This document shows, piece by piece, positions 7,170 to 13,052 of a stretch of DNA of 16,368 bases. Under the pieces are notes generated by a model. It worked only from the letters and a program-made list of their open reading frames with translations, searched no databases and had not been told where the DNA came from. Both the position numbers and the translations under genes were made by a program. Source of the stretch: Candidatus Moranbacteria bacterium UBA4824 (GTDB lineage: Bacteria > Patescibacteriota > Minisyncoccia > Moranbacterales > UBA2206); assembly GCA_002400405.1 (NCBI GenBank), contig DHFM01000073.1, positions 541 through 16,908 of the forward strand, given 5' to 3'. The first letter of the stretch is position 1. Each line of letters starts with the position of its first letter.

Positions 7170-7225
7170 ACATATTCATCCCCGCAAAGCTTTTATACGT
7201 TCTTCAATTGGTGGGTGGGCCTGCC
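7170..7225 (-). pseudogene. Remnant of the 3' end of a second htpX gene
   Basis: Minus-strand translation of 7176-7217 reads HPPIEERIKALRG then TGA, identical to the C-terminus of the intact HtpX (283-295). The codons differ at several synonymous positions (e.g. CGT vs AGA, GCT vs GCA, CGG GGA vs AGA GGG). One base appears lost after RG; restoring it gives RGMN-M-stop, matching RGMNV-stop. The remnant is cut off upstream at a GC-rich palindromic patch (GGTGGGCCTGCCCGCCTACC, 7213-7232). Confidence 0.75.
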
Positions 7226-7268
7226 CGCCTACCAATCCCAACTAATTTTCTAAAACTATTTCAAGCAA

Positions 7269-8165
7269 TTAAACATTCATCCCTCTCAATGCCTTTATTC
7301 TTTCTTCGATTGGTGGGTGGGTCATAAACATTTTCATCATTTTTTTCCCCTTGAAAGGGTTAGCAATGAAAAGATGAGCGGTGGCGCGGTTGGCGGCTTC
7401 GAGCGGTTCAGTGTCTGTGGAAATTTTTTCCAAAGCTTTTGCCAAGCCTTCCGGATAGCGAGTTAGAAGTGCGCCATCTGCATCCGCCAAAAATTCTCGC
7501 TTACGAGAGATTGCCAATTGCATCAGAACTGATGCGATTGGAGCTAAGATCGAAAGAATAATTGCTAAGATTATCAAAATCATTTTAAGTTGTCCGCCTC
7601 CACTATCGTTGTCTCTTGAGCGTCCACCAAAAAAAGCCCAGTGGCGAAACCAATCAGCTAGAAGCGTGACAAAACCCACAAGAATTACAATCACAGTGGA
7701 AAGTAAAATGTCGCGATTGCCAATATGCGACAACTCGTGCGCAATCACGCCTTCGAGTTCTGTTTTTTCCAAGCGGGAAATTATTCCCGTGGTAAGACAA
7801 ATTACACCATGCTTTGGATCACGCCCCGTGGCAAAAGCATTCATTGCTGAATCTTGAATTATATATATTTTTGGCACTGGCAGTCCCGCCGTGATGCAAA
7901 TATTTTCCACGAGATGATAAATCTCCGGATTTTCACTATGCTTTACCTCTTTTGCTCCACTCATTGCCAGGACAATTTTGTCGCTCCACCAATAAGAGGC
8001 AAAACTCATCACGATAGAAAAAATAACTGCAATGTACAGTATTGTACTGTTGCCCATCGCCCCGGCAAAAACATACCCTACCCCAATCACAAACACTAAA
8101 AAACCGGTGATATAAAGCCAGGTAAGACGAGTATTTTTGTCCGATTGATTGTATAAAGTAGCCAT
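7269..8165 (-). CDS. htpX: Membrane zinc metalloprotease HtpX
   Basis: Integral-membrane endopeptidase (M48B) that degrades damaged or misassembled membrane proteins. 298 residues, normal length. Two N-terminal membrane helices (about 14-34 and 39-58); zinc site HELSH (143-147) within EGVIAHELSHIGNRD, with third ligand Glu224 in REFLADADGA (223-232); further membrane segments at about 152-170 and 193-218. A Gly/Ser/Asp-rich linker (180-191) lies between the last two. The C-terminus is the family-typical HPPIEERIKALRGM. Its ATG overlaps the stop of the upstream gene by one base (TAATG), suggesting translational coupling. lemA-htpX neighbourhood is a widespread arrangement. A decayed copy of its own tail lies just downstream. 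Confidence 0.97.
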   Translation of the reverse strand: MATLYNQSDKNTRLTWLYITGFLVFVIGVGYVFAGAMGNSTILYIAVIFSIVMSFASYWWSDKIVLAMSGAKEVKHSENPEIYHLVENICITAGLPVPKIYIIQDSAMNAFATGRDPKHGVICLTTGIISRLEKTELEGVIAHELSHIGNRDILLSTVIVILVGFVTLLADWFRHWAFFGGRSRDNDSGGGQLKMILIILAIILSILAPIASVLMQLAISRKREFLADADGALLTRYPEGLAKALEKISTDTEPLEAANRATAHLFIANPFKGKKMMKMFMTHPPIEERIKALRGMNV

Positions 8166-8533
8166 TACGAAAGAAGTTTTTTAATTTTTTTAACCTTAAT
8201 AACAATTGCACTTTTCACATTATAACCTTTGTTGTCTGGCATATTTTTTACAAAATCAAACCACTTCCCCGAAGTGTGATTTTCCGCTATGCCTTTAAAT
8301 GAAAAACCAATACAAGATTCTTCCCACTCCTTATTCCATACAACCAAAGAAACATTTTTATTGTTTTTTATATTCCCTAGAGATTCTCTGACATGAGTAT
8401 TTGTAATAATAATTTTATTGCCAAAAACTTTACAACAAGCTACTGCAACAGAATGTGGCTTGCCACTTTTATTAACAGTAGAGAAACCAAGAACATTATC
8501 CTCTATTAATTTTTTTATTCCTAAAGTAATCAT
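8165..8533 (-). CDS. Pyridoxamine 5'-phosphate oxidase-like FMN-binding split-barrel protein
   Basis: 122 residues with the pattern of the small PNPOx-like split barrel: LGFSTVNKSGKPHSVAVACCKVFGNKIIITN (15-45), then NNKNVSLVVWNKE (57-69) and a GFSFKGIAE strand (76-84). Such single-domain proteins bind FMN, or sometimes haem or F420, and act as oxidoreductases of mostly unknown substrate. It is shorter than true PdxH (about 210 residues) and lacks its C-terminal domain, so vitamin B6 synthesis is not implied. It lies between lemA (7-nt gap) and htpX (1-nt overlap), so all three are one transcript. A flavin or redox protein inside a lemA-htpX pair is less usual and may point to a membrane-stress link (inference). 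Confidence 0.8.
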   Translation of the reverse strand: MITLGIKKLIEDNVLGFSTVNKSGKPHSVAVACCKVFGNKIIITNTHVRESLGNIKNNKNVSLVVWNKEWEESCIGFSFKGIAENHTSGKWFDFVKNMPDNKGYNVKSAIVIKVKKIKKLLS

Positions 8534-8540
8534 AAATAGC

Positions 8541-9092
8541 TTAAAACTTTACCTCTACTGGCTCTTTTTCCTTTTCGTCCATTTCAAAAAATTCTCGAGC
8601 GGTAAAGTTAAGCATTCCGGCAATCATGTTAGTTGGGAAAACTTGCAGTTTTGTATTGAAATCGCGCACATTACCGTTGTAGAATCGACGAGAAGCCATA
8701 ATCTTGTCTTCCGTGTCAGTAAGTTCTCTTTGTAGTTCCAAAAAGTTTTGATTAGCTTTCAAGTCTGGATAGTTTTCACTCACAGCAAACAAAGATTTCA
8801 AAGTTCCACTGAGCATATTTTCTGCTTCAGCTTTTTCTTGAGTTGTCCCAGCATTCATAGCTTGGGTTCGCGCCTGTGTCACTTTTTCAAACACTTCTTT
8901 TTCGTGCGCCGCATAGCCTTTGACTGTGCTAATCAGATTTGGAATTAAATCATAACGCCTTTTGAGTTGCACCGAAATATCACTCCAAGCTTCATCTACT
9001 CTGTTTTTGAGGGTAATTAGCCCGTTATACATCGCGATTATTGCAATCACAACAACAACTACAATGCCCAATAAAATTATTCCTATTCCCAT
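8541..9092 (-). CDS. lemA: LemA family membrane protein
   Basis: 183 residues: one N-terminal membrane helix (about 3-24, GIGIILLGIVVVVVIAIIAM) followed by a cytoplasmic or periplasmic helical bundle. Family blocks: YNGLITLKNRVDEAWSDISVQLKRRYDLIPNLISTVKGYAAHEKEVF, with RRYDLIPNL at 45-53, and the C-terminal NGNVRDFNTKLQVFP / NMIAGMLNF stretch. Function is poorly defined; it is often encoded beside HtpX or a TPM-domain protein and has been tied to membrane-protein quality control. It is first gene of the lemA - split-barrel - htpX operon, with a divergent promoter shared with the plus-strand gene at 9200. Confidence 0.95.
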   Translation of the reverse strand: MGIGIILLGIVVVVVIAIIAMYNGLITLKNRVDEAWSDISVQLKRRYDLIPNLISTVKGYAAHEKEVFEKVTQARTQAMNAGTTQEKAEAENMLSGTLKSLFAVSENYPDLKANQNFLELQRELTDTEDKIMASRRFYNGNVRDFNTKLQVFPTNMIAGMLNFTAREFFEMDEKEKEPVEVKF

Positions 9093-9120
9093 ATTTTTAT
9101 TATTAGTTAGTTATGTCTAA

Positions 9121-9129
9121 ATTCTAGCA
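9121..9129 (-). promoter_or_regulatory. Probable lemA promoter (extended -10)
   Basis: Minus-strand TGCTAGAAT (TGn plus TAGAAT), about 30 nt ahead of the lemA ATG and divergent from the promoter at 9162-9170. No clear -35 is seen. Confidence 0.45.
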
Positions 9130-9161
9130 TTTTTTAGTTCCTATGTAAAATCACTAAATTA

Positions 9162-9170
9162 TGCTATAGT
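9162..9170 (+). promoter_or_regulatory. Probable promoter of the DUF212 gene (extended -10)
   Basis: TGCTATAGT (TGn plus TATAGT), 29 nt before the ATG at 9200. It uses the same TGC-extended form as the divergent lemA promoter. No convincing -35. Confidence 0.5.
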
Positions 9171-9199
9171 TTATACAAGTTAACAATTAATTTATTCTT

Positions 9200-9640
9200 A
9201 TGGATATTTTCAAACCATATTATGTTTTTCTAATCCCGATGTTTGTTGGAGGTGTAGTGCAGATAATAAAATTTATAGTTTATTCAATGAAGCATGGTTG
9301 GAACATTCAATATGCTATGACGCACGGCCATATGCCAAGCGCTCACACTGGATTCATCATGTCACTGGCCACTTCTGTTGGATACTATGAAGGAATTGAT
9401 TCTGGTGCTTTCGCTGTCGCAGTCGCGCTTGCCATCATCGTGATTGATGACGCTGCCAGACTTCGTATGTATATGGGCGATCAAGGGCGTTATCTCAATA
9501 TGCTTATCAGACAACTAAACATAAACGAAGACCAATTTCCTCGTCTTCATGAGCGAATGGGCCACCGAATTTCCGAAGTGATTGTTGGCGGAATTCTTGG
9601 TGTCATCTTCACTCTAGCTCTTGCAAGAATTCTTGGGTAA
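9200..9640 (+). CDS. DUF212 family membrane protein (divergent PAP2-related)
   Basis: 146 residues. Matches the DUF212/divergent PAP2 family: GHMPSAHTGFIMSLATSVGYYEG (about 43-65) carries the S-x-H block of the acid-phosphatase/vanadium-haloperoxidase fold; IVIDDAARLRMYMG (80-93) supplies the D-A-x-x-L-R block; LHERMGHRISEVIVGGILG (116-134) supplies the G-H-x-x-x-E-V-x-x-G block. Hydrophobic segments at about 8-28, 50-63, 67-84 and 124-145. Family members have been proposed as membrane phosphatases, but activity is unproven. It is the only convincing plus-strand gene here. The promoter is at 9162-9170 and a perfect palindrome at 9660 probably ends it. No Shine-Dalgarno is visible. Confidence 0.9.
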   Translation: MDIFKPYYVFLIPMFVGGVVQIIKFIVYSMKHGWNIQYAMTHGHMPSAHTGFIMSLATSVGYYEGIDSGAFAVAVALAIIVIDDAARLRMYMGDQGRYLNMLIRQLNINEDQFPRLHERMGHRISEVIVGGILGVIFTLALARILG

Positions 9641-9659
9641 AATTTATTTCTCGAAAAAC

Positions 9660-9695
9660 AAGACACGCCGTGTCCAATTGGACACGGCGTGTCTT
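9660..9695. terminator. 36-bp perfect palindrome, bidirectional terminator between convergent genes
   Basis: Fully self-complementary 18+18 bp, with arms starting AAGACACGCCGTGTCC and centre AATT. It sits 20 nt after the DUF212 stop and about 12 nt after the murE-like stop. On the minus strand it is followed by GTTTTTCG. The core GACAC-NNN-GTGTC is shared with the in-frame palindrome at 11901-11933, so it may be a dispersed element serving as terminator. Confidence 0.8.
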
Positions 9696-9706
9696 CACAG
9701 TAAAAT

Positions 9707-10999
9707 CTAATTTAACTTCTCCAATTCTTCCAAGATCACTTTCTTCTCATTCCACGGAATTCTCTGCTTGCCAATCGCCATCACCTCTTCCGCGCCCTTA
9801 CCGGTGATGACAAAAATATCTCCGGGACGCGCAATTTGCAGGGCCTTTTTGATTGCCTCTCGGCGATCCATAATTCGAAATAAATTCTCACCAAGTTTTT
9901 TGTTTTTTATTCCACTTAAGACCTCATTAATAATTTGATCTGGGTCTTCGCCGTAAGGATCTTCATTAGTAATAATTACATAATCCGCGTAGCGCGAAAC
10001 TATCTCCCCCATCATCGGACGCTTGCCCCGATCACGTTCTCCGCAGGAACCAAGGACTGAGATAATTTTACGGCTGTCATGCCGAACTTGTTTCGGCATC
10101 TCTGAATCAGATCCTGAAACAAGTTCAGGATGACAATTATTTTTAATTTTATTTATAAGCTCATACACTTTTTCCAAACTATCCGGCGTCACAGCATAAT
10201 CAATGATAATTTCAAGGCCTTTGTTATTTGGCACTTTTTCCATCCTCCCCGGCACGCCCTGAATTTTTTCCAAGGCAGTTCTAATAACTTCCGGTGAAAT
10301 ATCATACACTAACCCCACGCAAGTCCCAGCCAGCGCATTTTCCACATTAAACAATCCCGGAAGATGTATTATATATGAAGTATTATGTATAAAGTATTTA
10401 GAAGTATCAATTTCTAATTTAATATTCTCAGCGTTTATTATTTCTAAATTATTATATTTATTTTTTAATTCTTTATATGAAATACTTTCTACATTATACT
10501 TACTACTATATACTAACTTTTTTTCATTATTAAAATGAAAAAAAGTTTCCGGTTTTTCCATATCCAAATTCACCACCGCATTTTTTACGTTTTTAAAAAG
10601 CTTGAGTTTCGCTTGGCGATATTCTTCAATTGTCTTGTGATAGTCTAGATGCTCACGCGTGACATTGGTAATCACGGCTGTATCATACTTTACTCCCCAG
10701 ACTCTTTTTTGATCCAAGGAATGCGACGAGGTTTCCAAAACTAAATATTCACAATTAGCCTTTACCGCTCGCGCGATAAATTTTTGCACTTGAAAACTGG
10801 AAAGGGTGGTGAATTTTGTGGCATTGACCCACTCTTTTTCCGCAAGCTTAAAATTAATCGTCGAAGCCATCGCCACTCGCGCACCCGATTCTTCCAAAAT
10901 TTTTGTGATCATCTGCACAGTCGTAGTTTTTCCATTAGTTCCTGTCACACCAATTATCTTAATCTTCCTGGACGGAAACTTATAAATCAAATTCGCCAA
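9707..10999 (-). CDS. murE: MurE-like Mur ligase (UDP-MurNAc-peptide synthetase family)
   Basis: ATP-dependent amide ligase adding an amino acid to the UDP-MurNAc peptide in peptidoglycan synthesis; cytosolic. Seen: P-loop GVTGTNGKTTT (17-27), LETSSHSLDQ (88-97), TNVTREHLDYHKTIEEYRQAKLKLF with the carbamoylated-Lys position (AK, 130-131), LPGLFNVENALAG (213-225), DYAVTPDSLEKV (267-278), GSCGERDRGKRP (317-328), and the C-terminal TNEDPYGEDP (344-353). The DNPR motif typical of diaminopimelate-adding MurE is absent, so the added residue cannot be predicted. The usual N-terminal UDP-binding domain is missing. The only standard start is TTG at 10997-10999, but the frame runs open to 11065 and encodes IIKRFIPQNIKNIYHFFQ, which looks like genuine N-terminal protein. 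A non-standard ATT start (about 11059) or loss of the start codon is possible. Residues 288-308 are an in-frame palindromic repeat. Last gene of ruvA-femAB-murE. Confidence 0.85.
   Translation of the reverse strand: MANLIYKFPSRKIKIIGVTGTNGKTTTVQMITKILEESGARVAMASTINFKLAEKEWVNATKFTTLSSFQVQKFIARAVKANCEYLVLETSSHSLDQKRVWGVKYDTAVITNVTREHLDYHKTIEEYRQAKLKLFKNVKNAVVNLDMEKPETFFHFNNEKKLVYSSKYNVESISYKELKNKYNNLEIINAENIKLEIDTSKYFIHNTSYIIHLPGLFNVENALAGTCVGLVYDISPEVIRTALEKIQGVPGRMEKVPNNKGLEIIIDYAVTPDSLEKVYELINKIKNNCHPELVSGSDSEMPKQVRHDSRKIISVLGSCGERDRGKRPMMGEIVSRYADYVIITNEDPYGEDPDQIINEVLSGIKNKKLGENLFRIMDRREAIKKALQIARPGDIFVITGKGAEEVMAIGKQRIPWNEKKVILEELEKLN
10075..10135 (-). repeat. In-frame palindromic repeat inside the murE-like gene
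   Basis: 61 bp running TGTCAT...ATGACA; translated on the minus strand as NCHPELVSGSDSEMP then KQVRHD (residues 288-308). It sits just before the C-terminal domain strand KIISVLGSCGE, at an inter-domain loop. It is the same family as 11671-11737, 12025-12085 and 3274-3352, and resembles in style the Rickettsia palindromic elements that insert in frame in genes. Confidence 0.9.
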
Positions 11000-11034
11000 G
11001 ATAGCTTGGAAAAAATGATAAATATTTTTTATAT

Positions 11035-11172
11035 TCTGCGGAATAAATCGCTTAATAATAAATTTTTAATTTTTATAATTTTTAATTTTATAAATAAACT
11101 TTAAATCTTAATTTTTAAACATTAAAAATTAGAATTTATTTAAGAATTATAAAATTAAAAATTAAAAATTGC
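11035..11172. repeat. AT-rich long imperfect inverted repeat
   Basis: Nearly pure A/T. A left side of AATTTTTAATTTTTATAA-type words (11061-11100) is mirrored by AAAATTAAAAATTAAAAATT (11146-11170), with degenerate sequence between. It fills the femAB-murE gap. It may form a long weak hairpin and has perhaps replaced the murE start region. Confidence 0.55.
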
Positions 11173-11182
11173 ACATCAATAA

Positions 11183-12289
11183 TTATCTAACAAAACTCTT
11201 AGTTTTCTGAATAACTCTATATACCCAATATCTCACCGGGCTAATAACTATATCATAACTTCCCGGAAATTCAATAGGTCTAGTCTTGGGTGAAAACCCA
11301 AGCTTAAATCTCGTTATCCCTTCCCATGATCTTCCTTTTTTATCACTCACCTTCACTCCGCAAAAGTCATATTTTTCACATCCAGCTTCACGCGCATCTT
11401 GAATTTGACGCCACTGCAAAAGATGCGGAGCCATCAGATTTTTATATTTATCATCTGATGCTCCATGTAAATAATAAGCAGTGTCGCCGTATAAAATCAC
11501 AATATTAGCTGCGATAATTTTCCCTTCATATTCGGCTACATACAATTTTATGATATTATTCGGAATTACTTCAAACATCTTTCGATAATAATTTTCGTCA
11601 TGTGTAACGATCCCCTGTCTTTCAGACATTATTTTTGTCAGCCTCAAAAATTCTTCAATGTAAAAATCCTTGTCATGCCGAACTCGTTTCGGCATCTCTG
11701 AATTAGAATCAGATCCCAAAACTTGTTCAGGATGACAATTGTTGAAAATTTTTATTCCCTTTTTCTCTGCTAATTTAATATTATAGCGTGTCTTACTTTT
11801 CATCCCCGCCAAAATTTCTTCTTCTGATTTTGAAATATCCATTATCAAAGTCTCTTTGGGTTGCATATCATGCGGAGCTTTAACAATTTTATAGCCTTTA
11901 GACACTTGGTGTCCTCTTGAGACACCGAGTGTCTTTCTGATTTTTTCTAGAACTTCCTCATTTTCCGGCTCAATCCTAATCCATCCCGCTTTTTCTTTTT
12001 TCGCTAAATCAATTAATTTTTCCATGTCATGCTGAACTTGTTTCAGCATCTCTGAATCAGATCCCAAAACTTGTTCAGGATGACAAATAACAGGACCACG
12101 TGGAATATAAAAATATTTTCCAACTATCGGCAAATTATGCTCAACTATGCTGGCCAAAAAATAAAAATCCCCTTCTCCTTTATAAGGAGAAGGTGCCCGT
12201 AGGGCGGATGAGGTAATTTCAAAGGTTTTATGTCCGACTGCTTCTTGAAATTTCCGCCATTCATTTGATTGAAGAAAATTATTACTCAT
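11183..12289 (-). CDS. FemAB-like peptidoglycan bridge (aminoacyl-tRNA) transferase
   Basis: FemX/FemAB-type acyltransferase with a GNAT-like fold, which adds amino acids from aminoacyl-tRNA to the peptidoglycan precursor. Seen: NFLQSNEWRKFQEAVGHK (4-21), YIPRGPV (61-67), AGWIRIEPEN (101-110), MKSKTRYNIKLAEKKGIKI (163-181), the GNAT strand KLYVAEYEGKIIAANIVILYGDTAYYLHGASDDKYKNLMAPHLLQW (248-293), YDFCGV (307-312), and FKLGF (328-332). 368 residues, of which about 65 come from four in-frame palindromic insertions at roughly 27-41, 69-88, 119-131 and 184-206; without them it is about 300, normal for the family. It starts 19 nt after ruvA with no Shine-Dalgarno, just after TTCGTA repeats. It shares an operon with murE-like, which fits a cell-wall role. 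Confidence 0.88.
   Translation of the reverse strand: MSNNFLQSNEWRKFQEAVGHKTFEITSSALRAPSPYKGEGDFYFLASIVEHNLPIVGKYFYIPRGPVICHPEQVLGSDSEMLKQVQHDMEKLIDLAKKEKAGWIRIEPENEEVLEKIRKTLGVSRGHQVSKGYKIVKAPHDMQPKETLIMDISKSEEEILAGMKSKTRYNIKLAEKKGIKIFNNCHPEQVLGSDSNSEMPKRVRHDKDFYIEEFLRLTKIMSERQGIVTHDENYYRKMFEVIPNNIIKLYVAEYEGKIIAANIVILYGDTAYYLHGASDDKYKNLMAPHLLQWRQIQDAREAGCEKYDFCGVKVSDKKGRSWEGITRFKLGFSPKTRPIEFPGSYDIVISPVRYWVYRVIQKTKSFVR
11671..11737 (-). repeat. In-frame palindromic repeat in femAB (copy near residues 184-206)
   Basis: 67 bp of the TGTCAT...ATGACA family, translated NCHPEQVLGSDSNSEMP and on to KRVRHD. It has 6 extra bases compared with the 61-bp copies (an internal GAATTA duplication), which keeps the frame. 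Flanked by the conserved GIKIF and DFYIEEFLRL. Confidence 0.9.
11901..11933 (-). repeat. In-frame GACAC...GTGTC palindrome in femAB
   Basis: 13-bp arms (GACACTTGGTGTC / GACACCGAGTGTC, 12 of 13 pairs) with a 7-nt loop. Translated as TLGVSRGHQVSK (about 120-131), splitting IRK and GYKIVKAPHD. The core matches that of the perfect palindrome at 9660-9695. Confidence 0.8.
12025..12085 (-). repeat. In-frame palindromic repeat in femAB (residues 69-88)
   Basis: 61 bp of the TGTCAT...ATGACA family, translated CHPEQVLGSDSEML then KQVQHD. It splits IPRGPVI from MEKLIDLAKKE. The reading frame and orientation are the same as in the other two coding copies. Confidence 0.9.
12169..12213 (-). repeat. In-frame CCTTCTCC-type palindrome in femAB (residues 27-41)
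   Basis: A hairpin with 10-bp arms CCTTCTCCTT / AAGGAGAAGG (12171-12193) is joined to TGCCCGTAGGGCGGATGAGG. It is translated SSALRAPSPYKGEGD. It resembles a dispersed repeat seen in many unrelated bacteria, and is a third element type in this gene. Confidence 0.8.
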
Positions 12290-12292
12290 GAT

Positions 12293-12328
12293 TTTTCGTA
12301 CATTCGTATTAATTCGTATTTCGTAAGG
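12293..12328. repeat. TTCGTA-type repeats at the ruvA-femAB junction
   Basis: Units CGTACATTCGTATTAATTCG and TATTTCGTAAGG span the last codons of ruvA and the 19-nt gap before femAB. They supply the RuvA C-terminal residues LRNTN and its stop codon. Same family as the repeats flanking pyk. Confidence 0.65.
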
Positions 12329-12893
12329 ATCCCAAATTCCTCAGCGCCATCTTCACTCTCTGCCCCACATCTTTTACATCTAATGGAACAACCTTGAGAG
12401 CGTCGCGTGCTTCAGTAACAGAGTATCCCATAGTGAGCAAAGCTTCAATCGCATCCGAGTCAATCGTCGCTTCTTCTTTTTCACCAGTGGTCATATCCGC
12501 CACCTTGTTTCGAAGTTCTAAAATAACCCGCTCAGCGGTTTTTTTACCAATGCCGGAAACCTTGGTGAGAATGGATGGGTCTTCGTTGAGGATGGCAGTC
12601 TTGATTGTTTTGGGTGTCGCAATCGAAAGAATTCCCATTCCCGCCTTTGGTCCAATGCCCGAAATTGAAATCAAAAGTTCAAACATTTCAAGTTCATCTT
12701 CTGACAAAAAACCATAAAGCGCCAAAGTGTCTTCACGCACATAGGTATGAATAAAAAAGCTAACTTCCGGCATCCCTGCCACTTTCCCAAAAGTATAAGC
12801 TGACAAAAATACCTTATACCCAATACTATTCACATCCACCACCGCATAGTTGCTTTTCAAATATTCAATTTTCCCCGTTAGTTTTGCAATCAT
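12309..12893 (-). CDS. ruvA: Holliday junction branch migration protein RuvA
   Basis: DNA-binding subunit of the RuvAB branch-migration motor; its tetramer holds the Holliday junction. 194 residues, usual length. N-terminal OB-fold MIAKLTGKIEYLKSNYAVVDVNSIGYKV (1-28); two helix-hairpin-helix motifs ISGIGPKAGMGIL (77-89) and VSGIGKKTAERVILELRNKV (112-131); an acidic linker (136-146); and the C-terminal RuvB-binding domain AIEALLTMGYSVTEARDAL (148-166). AAAGGA lies 10 nt before the ATG. The extreme C-terminus (SLRNTN) comes from a TTCGTA repeat and is unlikely to be ancestral. First gene of a ruvA-femAB-murE unit; ruvB and ruvC are not in view. Confidence 0.97.
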   Translation of the reverse strand: MIAKLTGKIEYLKSNYAVVDVNSIGYKVFLSAYTFGKVAGMPEVSFFIHTYVREDTLALYGFLSEDELEMFELLISISGIGPKAGMGILSIATPKTIKTAILNEDPSILTKVSGIGKKTAERVILELRNKVADMTTGEKEEATIDSDAIEALLTMGYSVTEARDALKVVPLDVKDVGQRVKMALRNLGSLRNTN

Positions 12894-12913
12894 ATCTATA
12901 TTGTCCTTTTAAT

Positions 12914-13021
12914 TTAGTTTTTAGTCAATTCAAACAAAAGTCTTTCTATTTCTCTTCCATCTTCTAACTTATAATTACCCGCGGGAGTTTCTTGACATTG
13001 GATATCTAGGGTTTTAAGAAT
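12914..13021 (-). pseudogene. C-terminal gene fragment 1 (related to fragment 2)
   Basis: An open frame with no start reads ILKTLDIQCQETPAGNYKL then EDGREIERLLFELTKN and TAA (12914-12916). It aligns with fragment 2 at 13653-13823: LK-L, then G-x-YK-x-x-DG, then L-x-x-ELTK at the end, roughly 14 of 36 identical with one gap. No SD and no ATG. Family unrecognised. The shared 17-bp repeat lies just upstream of it. Confidence 0.55.
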
Positions 13022-13030
13022 CTTATTTTA

Positions 13031-13047
13031 ATGTAAGTAATTAATTA
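13031..13047 (-). repeat. 17-bp direct repeat, copy 1
   Basis: ATGTAAGTAATTAATTA, identical to 13834-13850 and in the same orientation, 803 bp apart. Each copy lies immediately upstream (in minus-strand reading) of one of the two related C-terminal fragments. A weak promoter toward ruvA (TTGAAT 13068-13073, CATAAT 13044-13049, 18-nt spacer) overlaps this copy. Confidence 0.7.
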
Positions 13048-13052
13048 TGTAA

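Noticed and set aside
7936..8211. 91-codon frame on the minus strand overlapping htpX
   Set aside because: Overlaps the conserved N-terminal half of HtpX and the start coupling; no family features.
8165..8533. Annotation as pdxH
   Set aside because: Too short and lacking the C-terminal half of true pyridoxamine phosphate oxidase; only the general split-barrel fold is supported.
10366..10405. Possible further in-frame repeat in murE (KYFIHNTSYIIHLP, from TATGTATAAAGTAT-like DNA)
   Set aside because: AT-rich and suggestive, but there is no clear inverted structure and no second copy in the window to compare.
10784..11104. 106-codon plus-strand frame opposite the murE start
   Set aside because: Antisense to a conserved P-loop region and running into AT-only repeat; the predicted tail is a translation of that repeat.
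10073..12090. Possible CRISPR array, because similar ~61-bp repeats recur
   Set aside because: Copies are palindromic, irregularly spaced (hundreds to over a thousand bases) and inside coding frames; no spacers or cas genes.
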